Origin: Acidimicrobiales bacterium
GTDB taxonomy: Bacteria > Actinomycetota > Acidimicrobiia > Acidimicrobiales > Palsa-688
Direction: 5' to 3'
NCBI GenBank assembly: GCA_019241495.1
Contig: JAFAWZ010000168.1
Location: forward strand, 1-23,090
Length of the DNA: 23,090 bases
Shown: piece by piece, positions 1-7,072 of the stretch
Position numbering within the stretch: position 1 is the first letter of the stretch
Layout of the letters: each line of letters begins with the position of its first letter
Position numbers and translations under genes: made by a program
The notes under the pieces: generated by a model
Seen by the model: the letters and a program-made list of their open reading frames with translations, nothing else
What the model was told of the DNA's origin: nothing
The model's database searches: none

Positions 1-2
1 CG

Positions 3-485
3 ATGGTCCGACGCCGCCAGTTCGGGCCCAGCCCGGCCGGAAATCTTCTCACCGCCGCCCTGATCGACCAGGGCCGCCGGCTCGCTCCCCCCGGCCTGCG
101 AGGCCTGCCGGCCACCACCATCCGGTTCTGTCTCGGCGATCCGACCGCCGACCTCCTCGGAATTCCACCCAGCGATTGGACGGTGGCGCTGTTCGAGCCG
201 CTGGCCCGGCTGACCAGGCGGCTATCGGCCGAGGCAGCCCACCGCCGCATCCTCACCGGTTTCTCGAGCCGGGCGGGCTTCGCCATGCTGCGCCTCGCGG
301 TGCAGGCCGAACGCTCCGGCGGACGGCCCCCTTTCGCCGTGCCGACCGAGTTGGCCGACCGCTGGGGCGTGACGGCTACAGGGGCGCGGCGGGGCGGCGT
401 CCGGCGCGCAGGTCGGACAACTGCGCCGCGTCGAACGGCGGATCAAGCAGCGGGGGATGCCGCTGGCGGGAGCGGAACAGGTTGA
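3..485 (+). CDS. DUF2236 / oxygenase MpaB-like protein, C-terminal part (cut by left edge)
   Basis: The reading frame is open to the left edge, so the ATG at position 3 need not be the start. The visible 160 residues resemble the C-terminal part of the DUF2236 (MpaB/latex-clearing-like, haem-associated oxygenase) family. The supporting stretch is 'PPGLRGLPATTIRFCLGD' followed by 'ADLLGIPPSDWT' and a helical segment ending near 'FAVPTELADRWGV' (about residue 123). The haem-ligating region would lie upstream, outside the window, so activity cannot be judged. The last 37 or so residues are low-complexity Gly/Ala/Arg and overlap the 3' end of the convergent gene by 110 bp. The true homology therefore probably ends before the stop. 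Family assignment is by pattern recognition only. Confidence 0.55.
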   Translation: MVRRRQFGPSPAGNLLTAALIDQGRRLAPPGLRGLPATTIRFCLGDPTADLLGIPPSDWTVALFEPLARLTRRLSAEAAHRRILTGFSSRAGFAMLRLAVQAERSGGRPPFAVPTELADRWGVTATGARRGGVRRAGRTTAPRRTADQAAGDAAGGSGTG

Positions 486-1482
486 CGATGTAGTTCATCC
501 GCCCGGCCAAGTCGTCCCAATCGGAGACCGCTGTCGGCCGGCCCGTGCCCCCAGTGCGATCCCATTGCCAGAACGGGGCTCCGTCAGAGCCGAGGGCGGC
601 CAGCCCAACCGGCCACATGACCCCGGCGAGAGGCGGAACGTCCAGGCACAGGTCAAGCCGTTCATCGGACGTCACCAGGCACAACATGGTTTGCGTCACC
701 GCCACCCGGCACGCGTCTTCGAGCACCGCGGCCAAGTCGTCCACCAGGCGGTCGAGCGGGCGGCGGAACAGGCCGGGCAAGTGGCGGAGGATGTCGCGTT
801 CGAGGACCAGCTGCAAGGTGTCGTACACGGCGGCGTCGAGGGCCGCCGTGATGGCGGGCTGGAGCCGTTGCTGCTCGTGGGCCACGGTGAGCACGTTGGC
901 GGCAAGGAGCAGCGGGGCCCGGCGGACCGATGCCGCGTCGGCCGCGAACCCCTGACGGTAGGCGTCGAACGCCGCCTGCAACACCGTGGCCTGCGAGCCC
1001 TGAGCCAGGGCGGCCCGAGCGGAGGAGAAGGCCGCCTGCGGCCCGCTGTCCCAGGCCGTGACCAAGCTCTCGAAGGCCGGGGCCAGCTCGACGAACACGG
1101 CCAGGTTCCCGGCTGCGATGTCCGCCGATACGTCGTTCGCCACTCGCTCGGCGAAACGAGCCAGGTGGTCGTCACCAATCGAGCCGGCGACGGGAGCCAG
1201 CCGAGGTGCCTCCCGGTTGAAGCGGTCGACGCTGTCACCCGCCCGCTCGCCCGCCAGGCGCCGGATGGCAGCGGGCAGGTCGTCGCCGCGTATCACCGAC
1301 CCGGCCGTCTTGGAAGCCCAGACGGCGAAGGCGCACCAGGTTGCGTCCGGACCGGCTGCCCAGTCTCGCAGAGCCACGGCCAGCTCGTGGTAACGCTGGG
1401 TGATCCAGAGGTTGCGCAGGACGGGATCGTCGATGGCGGCGATCCGATCCCACCGTGGCTGCAGCGGCCGGCCTGGTTGCAC
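376..1482 (-). CDS. Hypothetical protein, 368 aa, alpha-helix rich
   Basis: I do not recognise this family. The start chosen is GTG at 1482 because a strong Shine-Dalgarno GGAAGGGG (minus strand, 1490-1497) lies 7 nt upstream. The upstream extension to 1614 would run into the divergent oxidoreductase gene and looks non-coding. From the chosen start the protein is soluble, has no signal peptide or clear membrane segment, and is rich in Ala, Leu and Arg with long amphipathic helices. Tryptophan-containing stretches occur near both ends ('LRDWAAGPDATWCAFAVW' and 'PFWQWDRTGG'). Third positions are strongly G/C, as expected for a real gene in this genome. It converges with the DUF2236 gene (3' overlap of 110 bp) and diverges from the F420-dependent oxidoreductase. 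No function is proposed. Confidence 0.75.
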   Translation of the reverse strand: MQPGRPLQPRWDRIAAIDDPVLRNLWITQRYHELAVALRDWAAGPDATWCAFAVWASKTAGSVIRGDDLPAAIRRLAGERAGDSVDRFNREAPRLAPVAGSIGDDHLARFAERVANDVSADIAAGNLAVFVELAPAFESLVTAWDSGPQAAFSSARAALAQGSQATVLQAAFDAYRQGFAADAASVRRAPLLLAANVLTVAHEQQRLQPAITAALDAAVYDTLQLVLERDILRHLPGLFRRPLDRLVDDLAAVLEDACRVAVTQTMLCLVTSDERLDLCLDVPPLAGVMWPVGLAALGSDGAPFWQWDRTGGTGRPTAVSDWDDLAGRMNYIVNLFRSRQRHPPLLDPPFDAAQLSDLRAGRRPAAPL

Positions 1483-1524
1483 GCGACTACCCCTTCCGTG
1501 GCCGCCCAAGGATGCCACCCCCAA

Positions 1525-1560
1525 TGGTTGGGCCGTTCCCGGCTCCGAGCCGACCAACCA
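1525..1560. promoter_or_regulatory. Inverted repeat in divergent intergenic region (possible operator)
   Basis: TGGTTGG (1525-1531) and CCAACCA (1554-1560) are perfect 7-bp inverted arms, with an inner CGGCT/AGCCG pair. They sit in the 112-bp space between the divergent hypothetical gene and the LLM oxidoreductase. The position fits a shared operator or a hairpin in the oxidoreductase leader. No regulator is identified. Confidence 0.3.
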
Positions 1561-1594
1561 GTGAACCACCGAGCGGGCCCGGTACCGTGCCCCC

Positions 1595-2533
1595 ATGGGA
1601 CTACGGATCTTCACCGAACCTCAACAGGGCGCCTCTTACGGCCAGCTGCTGAGCTTCGCTCGTACCGCGGAAGAGGCCGGATTCGACGCCTTCTTCCGGT
1701 CGGACCACTACTTGAAGATGGGTTCGGCCTCCGGTCTACCCGCCTATACCGACGCGTGGACGACGCTCGCCGCCCTGGCTCGTGACACGACCACCATCCG
1801 CCTGGGCACCTTGGTCACACCCGTGACCTTCCGCCCGATCGGAACGTTCCCGATCATCGCGGCCCAGGTCGACCACCTGAGCGGAGGACGGCTCGATGTG
1901 GGCCTCGGAGCCGGTTGGTACAAAGACGAGCACGACGCCTATGGCTTGGCCTTTCCCTCGACCGACGCCCGCTACGACCTGCTCGAGGATCAGCTGGAGA
2001 TCCTGCACGGCCTGTGGACAGCCGAGCCCGGCGCCCGCTTCGAGCGCAAGGGGCGGACCTGCACGGTGAGCATTGATGCCGATCCACTGCGTCCCGCGCA
2101 GCGACCCCACCCGCCTGTGATCCTCGGGGGTTTGGCTCGCTCCCGAAACCGGGAACTGGCCGCTCGCTTCGCGGATGAGTTCAACGTGGGCTTCGCGCCG
2201 GCCGCCACGATGAAGGCCCGCCACGACGCCGTTCGCCGGCAGTGCGAGATCCATGGACGCGACCCGTCTTCTCTCGTCTACTCGGCCGCCCTCGTCATCT
2301 GCTGCGGCGAGAACGACCGTGACATCCGGCGCCGGGCCGCGTCGGTCGATCGGGACGTGGACGAGCTGCGCCAGAACGGCCTGGCCGGTACACCCGCCGA
2401 GGTCCTCGACAAGCTCGGGACCTACGCCGATCACGGCGTCGAGCGCTTCTACCTCCAGATGCTCGACGTGCTCGACAACGACCATCTGCGCCTGGTCGGC
2501 GAGGAGGTGCTGCCCCACGCCCCAGGCCGCTGA
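1595..2533 (+). CDS. LLM-class F420-dependent oxidoreductase
   Basis: This is a 312-aa luciferase-like monooxygenase-fold protein of the actinobacterial F420-dependent type (TIGR03560-like). The N-terminus 'MGLRIFTEPQQGASY', 'AEEAGFDAFFRSDHY', 'TDAWTTLAALARDTTTIRLG' and 'SGGRLDVGLGAGWYKDEH' follow the (beta/alpha)8 pattern of bacterial luciferase relatives. The later block 'PPVILGGLARSRNRELAARFADEFNVGF' is the usual cofactor-side motif. Members use reduced coenzyme F420 in the cytoplasm for hydride transfer or monooxygenation; the substrate cannot be read from sequence. The length is typical and the protein appears intact. The ATG start is supported by the conserved N-terminus rather than by a clear Shine-Dalgarno. 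It diverges from the hypothetical gene and precedes the GH8 gene by about 150 bp with no sign of functional linkage. Confidence 0.88.
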   Translation: MGLRIFTEPQQGASYGQLLSFARTAEEAGFDAFFRSDHYLKMGSASGLPAYTDAWTTLAALARDTTTIRLGTLVTPVTFRPIGTFPIIAAQVDHLSGGRLDVGLGAGWYKDEHDAYGLAFPSTDARYDLLEDQLEILHGLWTAEPGARFERKGRTCTVSIDADPLRPAQRPHPPVILGGLARSRNRELAARFADEFNVGFAPAATMKARHDAVRRQCEIHGRDPSSLVYSAALVICCGENDRDIRRRAASVDRDVDELRQNGLAGTPAEVLDKLGTYADHGVERFYLQMLDVLDNDHLRLVGEEVLPHAPGR

Positions 2534-2684
2534 CGTCGTCCCTGGGCGAGGAAATCCCCGAAATTCCCGCAGAGCGGAGTTGAGACCGATCTCGTGAGGG
2601 TATGTGCACCGGGTGCCTGGCGCGTCGATACGGTCGTCGCGCGAGATACCAGACTGGGCGGTACGAGCACCGGCTAGAGCGCCA

Positions 2685-3773
2685 GTGAGGGCAACCGCGC
2701 CGGTCCTGGTCCTCGCCTTGGTGGTCACCGGCGTGGTGGGCGTGCTGATCGTTCCAGGCCTGTTGGGCCCTGGGTCGGACTCTCCGGCTGTCACCAGCGG
2801 TCGGTCGTTCCTGCACCGTTACATGCAACCCGACGGCCGCATCGCGCGCTTGGACCAGGGGGACGACACCGTCAGCGAGGGGCAGGCGTACGGACTGCTC
2901 ATCGCAGTTGGCATCTCTGACCAGCGAGCGTTCGACCTGATCTGGACCTGGACCGCGGCACACCTCCTCCTCCCCGACGGGCTTCTGGCTTGGCACTGGC
3001 GCGCCGGGTCCGTCGTCGACGCGACGCCTGCCGCGGACGCCGACCTGGAAGCGGCCCAGGCTCTCGCCCTGGGCGGCTCTCGGTTCGGTGACCACCGGCT
3101 GTCGGCCGCCGCTCGAAACATGGCCGGAGCGGTGCTGGCCTGGGAGACCGTTCCCTCCGCCATCGGCTTGGTGCTCGTCGCTGGGACATGGGCTCGGCAA
3201 GGAACGGTGATCGAGCCGGGCTATCTCTCCCCCGAAGCGTTCGCCACCCTGGCCCGCCTGACGGGCGACCCCCGCTGGGCGGAGCTGGAGCGGACCTCGG
3301 CGAGCCTGATCGTGAGTTTGGAGCGGGACGGACAGCTCACCCCGGACTGGGCCTCGGTCGGCCCCGGAGGCGAGCCCGAGGCGATCTCCCCACCTGGCCA
3401 ACCTCATGGAGCGCCCGCCTTCGGGCTCGATGCCGCCCGCGTGGCGCCCTGGTGGGCGGCTGCGTGCGCGGGTCCCGACCACATGATCGCCGCGAAGGAA
3501 TGGCCCCGGCTGCAAGGCAACGCCGATCGCGGCGCGTTCGACATCTCCCTCCGCCTCGACGGGGCGGTTCGCTCCACCGGCCAAAACTCCGCGATGGTGG
3601 TGTCGGATGCCGCCGCGGCGGCCGCGGCTGGTCATGTAAAGCAGGCCCGAACCTTACTCGCCGAAGCCCGAACCATGAACGCGAAGAATCCCACTTATTA
3701 CGGAGCGGCGTGGCTGGCTCTGGGGGAACTGCTCTTTATAACAATGAATCTCGGATCCTGCGCCATATTTTGA
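2685..3773 (+). CDS. Glycoside hydrolase family 8 (endoglucanase, BcsZ-type role), membrane-anchored or secreted
   Basis: With the GTG at 2685 the protein has 362 aa and opens with a hydrophobic segment (residues 6-27) that reads as a signal peptide or N-terminal anchor. A GTG at 2604 in the same frame would add 27 poorly protein-like residues. GH8 hallmarks are present: 'SEGQAYGLL' with the proton-donor Glu (E65), 'DADLEAAQAL' (D118/D120), 'EPGYLSPEAF', 'LTPDW' and 'GLDAARVAPWW' containing the expected second catalytic Asp (D249). The C-terminus 'YYGAAWLALGELL' is the usual GH8 ending. GH8 enzymes cleave beta-1,4 glucans and, as BcsZ, accompany bacterial cellulose synthases. The location just upstream of a BcsA-like synthase operon supports a role in trimming or releasing a beta-glucan. 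GC content drops sharply over the last 40 bp. Confidence 0.88.
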   Translation: MRATAPVLVLALVVTGVVGVLIVPGLLGPGSDSPAVTSGRSFLHRYMQPDGRIARLDQGDDTVSEGQAYGLLIAVGISDQRAFDLIWTWTAAHLLLPDGLLAWHWRAGSVVDATPAADADLEAAQALALGGSRFGDHRLSAAARNMAGAVLAWETVPSAIGLVLVAGTWARQGTVIEPGYLSPEAFATLARLTGDPRWAELERTSASLIVSLERDGQLTPDWASVGPGGEPEAISPPGQPHGAPAFGLDAARVAPWWAAACAGPDHMIAAKEWPRLQGNADRGAFDISLRLDGAVRSTGQNSAMVVSDAAAAAAAGHVKQARTLLAEARTMNAKNPTYYGAAWLALGELLFITMNLGSCAIF

Positions 3774-3782
3774 ATACTCACC

Positions 3783-3831
3783 CTACACTTGGTCGGTGAC
3801 TTTCATTGCTATTAACGTCAGTGTAGTCACC
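3783..3831. repeat. Two overlapping, mutually exclusive inverted repeats
   Basis: CTACACT (3783-3789) pairs perfectly with AGTGTAG (3820-3826). GGTGACT (3795-3801) pairs perfectly with AGTCACC (3825-3831). The two right arms share the bases AG, so both stems cannot form fully at once. They begin 10 bp after the GH8 stop codon in an AT-richer intergenic region, which suggests a terminator/attenuator switch or operator. There is no U-run of the kind a classical intrinsic terminator would have. Confidence 0.4.
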
Positions 3832-3873
3832 TATTTATGGCGGAGATAGTGATGGCCAAATCTCGTCGTATCC

Positions 3874-3902
3874 TTGACAGAGCCGGCCCAATTCGATAGA
3901 AG
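3874..3902 (+). promoter_or_regulatory. Candidate sigma70-type promoter for the glycosyltransferase operon
   Basis: A perfect -35 box TTGACA (3874-3879) is followed after 17 bp by TAGAAG (3897-3902), which matches TATAAT at four of six positions. It lies 142 bp upstream of the GT2 start in a 270-bp intergenic region (3774-4043) that is visibly AT-richer than its surroundings. That would leave a leader of about 135 nt. Near its end the leader carries a short CTAAG/CTTAG hairpin around 4002-4022. I saw no known riboswitch signature in it. Confidence 0.5.
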
Positions 3903-4043
3903 TCGTGAAGTCCACTGTCGTACGATGCCGTGATCACCGGGCGGTATATCAACAGACACTTGCAGTTAAATAGGCGGCTTGTAATCCCCCCTATGAGCCA
4001 CTAAGCCTGGAAACCACTTAGATCTGAAAGGTGGGTCCACTCA

Positions 4044-4841
4044 TTGCGCCTGGACATAATCATTCCTGCCCATAACGAGGCTCACCGGATCGATCGGACG
4101 CTCACCACCTTCCGTTCACGGATCGAGGATCCGGCGGTGCGGTTTCTCCTCGCCCTCGACCGGTGCACCGATGGCACCGAAGCGGTAGTGGACCGGCACG
4201 CCCGGGTCGACTCGCGAATCGAGATCATCCGTTACCCAAAGCTGGGCAAGGGTGGGGTGATCATCGAGTCCCTGAGGCGCTGCGACGCCGAGCTGGTCGG
4301 CTTCGTCGACGCCGACTGCGCGACCCCACCCGTGGAACTGCTGAGGCTGGTCGAGGCGACCAGCGCCGCAGACGTGGCCATCGCTTCGAGATGGCACCCC
4401 GCGGCCGTACTGCCCGGCCACAGGCCGCTCAGCCGCAAGCTAGAGAGCCGGGTCTTTGCCGGCATGGTCAAGGCCTTGTTCGGGCTTCCGTATATGGATA
4501 CGCAGTGCGGCGCCAAAATCCTGCGTCGAGCCGCGGCCCAAACGGTCGTGCCCCTTCTGTCGTCCCGGGACTTCCTCTTCGACGTCGACCTGCTCCTGGC
4601 GAGCCGCAAGCTGGGCCTGCGGGTCGTAGAAGTGCCGACGGTGTGGATCGACCAAGCCGGCTCACGTGTTCGCCCCGCCCAGGATGGGCGGCGGATGGCG
4701 CTGTCGGCCCTCCGTCTCTGGCTGCATTCGCGGGTCTTGCCGCTGCCCGACACCATCGACGAGCTGCTGTCGCTCGCCGGCCACAGTCGGGACGCGCTGG
4801 CGAGCCACACCGTTGATGACCGCCGGACGGTCGATGCCTAA
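4044..4841 (+). CDS. Glycosyltransferase family 2, dolichyl/polyprenyl-phosphate hexose synthase-like
   Basis: This 265-aa protein starts at TTG 4044, supported by the Shine-Dalgarno AAAGGTGG about 9 nt upstream. GT-A fold motifs run in order: 'IIIPAHNEAHRIDRTL' (5-20), 'ALDRCTDGT' (37-45), 'PKLGKGGVI' (65-73), the metal-binding 'DAD' (89-91), 'MDTQCGAKI' (151-159) and 'FLFDVDLLLASRKLG' (177-191). This pattern matches GT2 enzymes of the DPM1 and dolichyl-phosphate beta-glucosyltransferase type. Those enzymes move a hexose from a nucleotide sugar to a polyprenyl phosphate on the cytoplasmic face. It has no C-terminal membrane segments, so it resembles the soluble catalytic class. It is the first gene of a tightly overlapping five-gene run. 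A GT-C enzyme, the class that consumes polyprenyl-P-sugars, is encoded three genes downstream. The exact sugar is unknown. Confidence 0.85.
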   Translation: MRLDIIIPAHNEAHRIDRTLTTFRSRIEDPAVRFLLALDRCTDGTEAVVDRHARVDSRIEIIRYPKLGKGGVIIESLRRCDAELVGFVDADCATPPVELLRLVEATSAADVAIASRWHPAAVLPGHRPLSRKLESRVFAGMVKALFGLPYMDTQCGAKILRRAAAQTVVPLLSSRDFLFDVDLLLASRKLGLRVVEVPTVWIDQAGSRVRPAQDGRRMALSALRLWLHSRVLPLPDTIDELLSLAGHSRDALASHTVDDRRTVDA

Positions 4842-6051
4842 GCGACCCGATATCGCGCTCATCACCCCCTACCCGTCGCCCCATGGCCCCTCGACCAGTG
4901 GGGTGGCCTGGTACGCCCAACACCTGGCCCGGTCCTTGACCGACCAAGGGGCGCACGTCGCTGTCATCGCACCCGCCAACGACCGGCCCTCGTTCGAGCT
5001 CGACGGGAAGGTGCCGATCATCCGGACCTTCGGGAAGGGCCCTCGGGGTCTCATGCGTGCCGCGGGCGTCGCCCTCCGCACCGGAGCTCCAGTGAGCCAC
5101 CTTCAGCACGAGGCGTTCCTCTTCGGTGGCCCAGGCGCGACACCCGGGCTCCTCGGCGGCCTGGCTCGGCTGCGCCGAGCGGGAGCGGGCCCAGTAGTGA
5201 CGATGCACCAGGTGGTGGCGCCGGGCGAGGTGGACGACTCTTTTGTCCGCCTGCACCACCTGGCCATCCCGACCCCCATCGCTCGAGCTGGTCTGGTGAC
5301 GCTCCAAGGTTCGATCCGGCGCATCGCGTCGAGGACCATCGTGCACGAGGAGGCTTTCGCGGCCGAGATGCCGGGCGCCGTCGTCGTGCCCATGGCCGCT
5401 CGGGGTTGGGACGGCCGGCCGTCATCTCGTGAGCGTCAGCAGCACTTCGACCTGCCGTCGTTACGTCAGGAGCACGACATCGCGAAGAGCGACTTCCTCG
5501 TTCTCTGCTTCGGCTTCGTCGCTCCCTACAAGGGCATCGAAGCGGCGTTGGCCGCCGCCGAGCTGGCTGGACCGACGGTTCGGGTCGTCGTGGCCGGCGC
5601 CGAGCATCCCCGGCTCGCCGGTACGGGTTACCTGGACGGTTTGATCCGTCGTTACGGCCACGTGGCTCGCTTCACGGGCTATGTCCCTGACGACCATGTC
5701 GGCGCCTGGTTCGAAGCAGCCGATGCGGCCCTCCTCGCCTACCCACAGGTCTTCTCCAGCAGCGCGGTGTTGGCGCTGGCTGCGGAGCACGGCGTCCCCG
5801 CTCTCCTGTCACCACCACTGGCGCGAGTGGCGGGCTTCCCGGCCGAGGTGGCAGCTCCTCTCGAACCGCGCCTGCTGGCTGAGCGTTTCGACCACCTGGC
5901 CAGGCGCGGCCCGGATCTGACGTGCCTCGAAGACCGGACCCGCCGTCTCGGGGAGGGTCGATCGTGGCCCAACGTAGCCAGACGCCATCTGGAGATCTAC
6001 GAGGAGGTGACCCTTGGCCAGCGTGGTTCTTCCCTGCATGGACGGAGGTGA
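4834..6051 (+). CDS. Glycosyltransferase family 4 (GT-B fold)
   Basis: The protein has 405 aa from ATG 4834, which overlaps the end of the previous gene by 8 bp; an ATG at 4816 is an alternative. The N-terminal Rossmann half begins 'IALITPYPSPHGPSTSGVAW', with 'SGVAWYAQHLARSL' matching the GT4 nucleotide/acceptor loop. The C-terminal half has 'FLVLCFGFVAPYKGIEAAL' (the usual 'G+l...KG' strand), 'VRFTGYVPDD'-like text ('ARFTGYVPDDHVGAWFEAADAALLAY') and a region corresponding to the EX7E motif in which the first Glu is not obvious ('PQVFSSSAVLALAAEHGVPAL'). The acidic residue before the conserved 'SG'-type segment appears to be replaced. GT4 enzymes add sugars from nucleotide donors in the cytoplasm or at the inner membrane face. 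Translational coupling and neighbours place it in exopolysaccharide assembly. Confidence 0.85.
   Translation: MPKRPDIALITPYPSPHGPSTSGVAWYAQHLARSLTDQGAHVAVIAPANDRPSFELDGKVPIIRTFGKGPRGLMRAAGVALRTGAPVSHLQHEAFLFGGPGATPGLLGGLARLRRAGAGPVVTMHQVVAPGEVDDSFVRLHHLAIPTPIARAGLVTLQGSIRRIASRTIVHEEAFAAEMPGAVVVPMAARGWDGRPSSRERQQHFDLPSLRQEHDIAKSDFLVLCFGFVAPYKGIEAALAAAELAGPTVRVVVAGAEHPRLAGTGYLDGLIRRYGHVARFTGYVPDDHVGAWFEAADAALLAYPQVFSSSAVLALAAEHGVPALLSPPLARVAGFPAEVAAPLEPRLLAERFDHLARRGPDLTCLEDRTRRLGEGRSWPNVARRHLEIYEEVTLGQRGSSLHGRR
6001..6010 (+). promoter_or_regulatory. Strong ribosome binding site deciding the TTG start at 6014
   Basis: GAGGAGGTGA lies inside the 3' end of the GT4 gene. The spacing from GGAGG to the TTG at 6014 is 6 nt, which favours this rare start over the in-frame GTG at 6023. 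Confidence 0.7.
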
Positions 6052-7072
6052 CCCGCTCGGTGAGTCGGCCCTCGAAGCGGCGTTCCGGATGACATTGCCG
6101 GGATATCAGCCGCTGCTTTCAGCGGACCGGCCGCTGCAGGCGGCCATGTCGCCGGAGGGAAGGAAAGCGGAAGCCGTGGTCATCGCCGGGTGCGAGCTGT
6201 TTCCCGCCGGGCCCAACCAGCTTGGGATCTCGATCCTGCCCGCCTTGGCCGCCCGCGTGTCTTCTATGGGTCGTGACCAGATATTCGCCCTTGTCGGGGT
6301 CAGCGCCGCTGCTCCGACTCGCCTTCCCGACAAGTGGGCGGCGCGCCGCTTGATCCGGAGCGCGCATCTGGTCCTGTTGAGCGACGGGGAGTCGGCGTCC
6401 GCTCTCGCCGGGGCCGGTGTGCCCGCGCCGTTACGGGTATCTTCGGATCCGGCCTGGCTTGCCTTGTCTTCGGTGACGGCCCGCGGCGGATCCGGACGTT
6501 CAGTGGTCGTTGCCCTCGACGGAAACGGCGCTCCGTCAGTGGACGGTGAGCTGATGGCGGGCCTCAGCCGCCTGGCTCGGACCGGAATGGAGATTCGCCT
6601 GCTTCCGTGGGCCGACCGCGCCACGGCTGACATCCGGTCAGCTGAGGATCTGGCCCGGCATCTCTCGGCCATCAAGTCGGGCTGCGTCGAGGTGGTCCCC
6701 CCTGCTGATGACCTGGCCGGTGCTGCGCAACACATGTCGGACGCCTATGCCGTTGTCAGCTTGCGCTATAGGGGCCTGCACGCCGCCGCCGCGGCGGGCG
6801 TACCGGTGGTCGCCGTAGGCGTTGAGTCCCGCACCAAGGCGCTCGCCGCCCGGCTCGGGCAGACCTACGTGAGACCTGATCGAGTGGGCCGCGAGCTGGA
6901 GGGAGCGGTTCGGCGCGCCGTGGCTTCACCCGCACCGAGCCCGGCGGTCGTGAAGGAAGAGATCGCGCGCGCCGAAGCCGGCCTGGCCCTGCTGCGGCTG
7001 GTCCTCCGGCGCGGCGACGTGGACACCTCGAATCTGGAGTTCCTGCCGTTGGCACCTGTTCCATGGCTGTAG
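6014..7072 (+). CDS. Polysaccharide pyruvyl transferase family protein (CsaB-like)
   Basis: The protein has 352 aa with a TTG start after a strong Shine-Dalgarno and a 38-bp overlap with the GT4 gene. The diagnostic part is C-terminal: 'YAVVSLRYRGLHAAAAAGVPVVAVGVESRTKALAARLG' (about 244-281) corresponds to the CsaB/WcaK pattern of a conserved Arg/His-containing loop followed by 'A...GVP.v.i....K'. The N-terminal half carries 'VVIAGCELFPAGPNQLGISILPALAARV', where family members usually have a Gly-rich 'GGG' segment. That segment is weaker here, so the catalytic assignment is tentative. Family enzymes put pyruvate ketals, from phosphoenolpyruvate, on sugars of cell-surface polymers. Placement between a GT4 and a flippase/GT-C fusion fits modification of an exopolysaccharide unit. 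It could alternatively be a GT-B-fold protein of another role. Confidence 0.65.
   Translation: MASVVLPCMDGGDPLGESALEAAFRMTLPGYQPLLSADRPLQAAMSPEGRKAEAVVIAGCELFPAGPNQLGISILPALAARVSSMGRDQIFALVGVSAAAPTRLPDKWAARRLIRSAHLVLLSDGESASALAGAGVPAPLRVSSDPAWLALSSVTARGGSGRSVVVALDGNGAPSVDGELMAGLSRLARTGMEIRLLPWADRATADIRSAEDLARHLSAIKSGCVEVVPPADDLAGAAQHMSDAYAVVSLRYRGLHAAAAAGVPVVAVGVESRTKALAARLGQTYVRPDRVGRELEGAVRRAVASPAPSPAVVKEEIARAEAGLALLRLVLRRGDVDTSNLEFLPLAPVPWL

Noticed and set aside
457..1785. Long forward open frame of 442 codons
   Set aside because: It is antisense to the hypothetical gene at 376-1482 and runs into the start of the oxidoreductase. It has no ribosome binding site, and its Gly/Arg/Gln-rich composition is typical of an antisense shadow in GC-rich DNA.
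2295..3635. Reverse open frame of 446 codons
   Set aside because: It is antisense to the LLM oxidoreductase and the GH8 gene, both with clear domain motifs, and the product is Arg/Gly/Pro-rich without a recognisable fold.
3690..3773. Truncation of the GH8 gene by the AT-rich segment
   Set aside because: The C-terminus 'YYGAAWLALGELL' is the normal end of the GH8 fold, so the gene is probably complete despite the composition shift.
3903..4043. Possible c-di-GMP riboswitch in the operon leader
   Set aside because: Neither the GEMM-I nor the GEMM-II conserved bases nor a tetraloop/receptor pair could be found; only a 5-bp CTAAG/CTTAG stem is present.
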